The notes below the pieces were generated by a model. The model ran no database searches and had not been told where the DNA came from. It saw only the letters and a program-made list of their open reading frames with translations. Made by a program: the position numbers and the translations under genes. Shown in pieces: positions 61,866 to 64,000 of a DNA stretch of 64,000 nt (positions within the stretch are counted from its first letter, which is position 1; the number at the start of each line of letters is the position of its first letter). This stretch comes from Psilocybe azurescens (lineage: Eukaryota; Basidiomycota; Agaricomycetes; Agaricales; Agrocybaceae), in NCBI GenBank assembly GCA_023853785.1, contig JAJIRX010000851.1, positions 248,001-312,000 on the forward strand, written 5' to 3'.

Positions 61866-64000
61866 TCAAATAGACTTTGTAGAAGCCTCACAGGAACAGA
61901 GGGATAATCCTAGAGGCCATACAATAGGTACAGGAACAATAAACGATAGAGAACAGAAAAATTGATGGGAAATGGGTGAAGTCGATTTTGCCGACAATCT
62001 GTGATTGGAGTGATCCACAACCATTATTACATTAAAATTCCATCCGAGCTTACGCAATATGCCCCAATCATGCTGAAGTCGAATGGGCGAAAGAGCAGCT
62101 ACACCATCGGCCCAAAGGTGATTGAACGACAGACTCAACGGATACTTCACAAAATTGTTGGATGCTGAACGTTGAACATGGTCAATATTGTCACGGATCT
62201 TGTGCTCGAGACCGGGATGAAGAAATGTATCTTTTGTTCCATGTTATACCGACCAGCCCAGTTCAAATAAATGAGCTGGATTTTGCCATCCTTGTCAAAA
62301 AGAATGTTGGGTTCTCGCAGGTCGCCAAAGACATACCCCTCAATATGCAGATTCGTCAATATCTTTTCAAGCTGGGTATGAGCGTCTGCTGGTCGACGAT
62401 GAGGTTTAACATAGCATAGTCCATTACAACCATCTTTATCGGGCTGCTGAGGTAGCTAGGCAATGCTGTTGTCAAAGGCGCTGGGGAGGGGACATGTCCG
62501 CGAGAATCGTCGATATCCAGTGGACCATAGTACCGAATTTTTGGAGATCGGCAAGGAATTGAAGTACTTTGTGGCCACATCGATCAACGAACTTGACGAC
62601 GAGGAGTTCGTCGATGCCTAAAGACCCGACGGCCCTTCGAATCTTCGCCAGTTAGGTCACACATGTTGGATCATCCTTCAGCATCTTCATATAATCGAAA
62701 TAAACGACTTTTCCATTCTCGATAAAGGATGTTGACACAGGTAAAAGCGGTGATGAGGAGAGCCCTTGTTAAGGGTGGAATGTTGGTGGCGCTTATTGGT
62801 CCTGAATTTTAGGGAGATTTGCCGCAACGACACCATGACTCGTGCAAATTGGTGAATGTGAGCATCTTCATTCGTCAATAAGAGTCCGATCCAAATCATG
62901 TCCGCCAGCCTTTGTACAATGATTTTATCTGTAAACACAGCCTCGAGAATACACATCCATGGGCCGCCGCCTGCAACCATAAACGTAGGACAACAGGATC
63001 TGCTACGCACTGTAGATCGCTAAATCCATGTGAGATGATGTTAATACGCAAATGCGAAGCGTAACTCACATCACGCTGGATCCATGCTCTCCTCATGCTA
63101 CAACCAGCCTGAACAGAAGGATCACAGCCGTCTTCACCGGGGGATTCCCTTGTACTTCCAGATGAAGAATGGCACACTTTAACCTAGGGCTGTTATGTCG
63201 ATCGTAGAGATATAGCCGGGGCGAGTTCCGTCGGGATTTTGGTCCTCACGAATACCAACCTTCAAGAGTTTTGACAACAATTGTCGCCGTTCTGGGTTGG
63301 ATGCCGGCTCCGACGTCTTGAGCTGGGAGGTAATAGACATGAACTCCTGTAGCTGTATGAAAAACTCGCGAGGTGGGTCGGGATGAGGGTCGTTGGCATC
63401 GCTAATGAATTGCTCAAATATAGGGTGGAAGATATAGACTGGCGGGGCAACTGTCGTCATCGGTTTTGAGTTCGATTTTGAGTTTGCTCTTGACTTTGGG
63501 TATGGCCCGTCATGGATGGCAAATTCTGGCTTTGCCTGGATCTTCACGTATTCGTTGGATTTGGCTGCTATGGACGGTGAGTTGCCACAATGGTTGACGA
63601 TGTTAGAAATCCTAATATCATATGGGCAGGTCTATGATGCGTAGCGTACGCATATTCTCCGCCAGTTCGCTGACTACATCGCTCGATTCAGCGTGTTCTA
63701 GGTCTCCACTGACCTAGAATAAAACCGTTCAGCGTTGAGTATGGCATTAAGAGAACTGTCACTGACCCTGGTGGGGTACCTCAACGAGAATGTGAACAGT
63801 TTTACGGGGTATAGTAGTCAGGAAATGCTCAGAAACATCGGAGGCGGGAGGTAGGGGATGAACATGAGTATCGGCGGCATGGAAAACGAATAGTTTATAA
63901 GGTTTTTTGTAAATTGTGGTCGGCAGGGATGGACCACTTCCAGAGGACGAGGTCTCGTGCAGCGACTTTATCGAGCATAGGGGCATGCTTGGGTCTGATT
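61866..64000 (-). pseudogene. Crinkler-N-like / kinase-like protein, decayed and cut by the window edge
   Basis: The N-terminal part (63757-64000, start beyond the edge) resembles the ubiquitin-like Crinkler N-terminal region: DLVLWKWSIPADHNL, then SEHFLTTIPRKTVHILVEVP. A middle part has VYIFHPIFEQFISDAND, DGCDPSVQAGCSMRRAWIQR and CCPTFMVAGGGPW, typical of a mushroom-expanded family. The C-terminal part is kinase-like: LLVVKFVDRCGH, KIRYYGPLDIDDS, the catalytic-loop equivalent VFGDLREPN (62307-62336) and ALSPIRLQHDWGIL. Defects: frame changes at 63903-63908, 63139-63143 and 62538-62542; a stop codon at 62652-62654; a 5-bp duplication at 62410-62419; and Tyr where the metal-binding Asp should be (LIYLNWAG, 62267-62269). 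Some shifts may be assembly errors, but the duplication, the stop and the lost Asp argue for real decay. Confidence 0.75.

Overview
This window looks like nuclear DNA from a filamentous basidiomycete, most likely an Agaricomycete. Genes are split by many short introns (about 50-60 nt, GTRNGT...YAG). The gene set is fungal: a Cdc25-type RasGEF with an SH3 domain, an Ecl1-type zinc-binding protein, an OGFR-domain protein, VPS45, ERV46, a full-size PDR-type ABC transporter, and a Crinkler-like/kinase-like gene of a type that is multicopy in mushrooms.

Layout. Positions 368-4544 (minus) hold the RasGEF, divergent from a 779-codon proline-rich protein (5452-7790, plus). A possible small gene (7909-8154, minus), a GSKIP-domain protein (9185-9544, plus) and an OGFR-domain protein (9778-10722, minus) follow. 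About 16.7 kb without a recognisable gene (10.7-27.5 kb) leads to the Ecl1-family gene (27485-28993, plus). Next come a strongly pyrimidine-rich kilobase and another gene desert up to 45.4 kb. A dense block then carries VPS45 (45448-47973, plus), ERV46 (48267-50061, plus), a nuclear-looking coiled-coil protein (50513-52225, minus) and a poorly resolved gene (52454-53140, plus). After a 2.5-kb spacer with a perfect 20-bp palindrome come the PDR transporter (55604-61436, plus) and, running off the right edge, a decayed Crinkler-N/kinase-like gene (61866-64000, minus).

Functional links are loose. VPS45 and ERV46 both serve membrane traffic and lie in tandem 293 bp apart. RasGEF and Ecl1 both belong to nutrient and stress signalling. 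The PDR pump is a xenobiotic exporter. I see no cluster that acts as one pathway.

The main oddity is a set of single-base frameshifts in otherwise conserved genes (RasGEF, proline-rich protein, Ecl1, VPS45, PDR transporter), many of them in homopolymers. Each is resolved by adding or removing one base, which points to residual long-read assembly error rather than mass pseudogenisation. The Crinkler/kinase-like gene differs: it has a 5-bp tandem duplication, an in-frame stop and loss of the metal-binding Asp, so it looks truly decayed. I did not find a convincing new multi-gene system.
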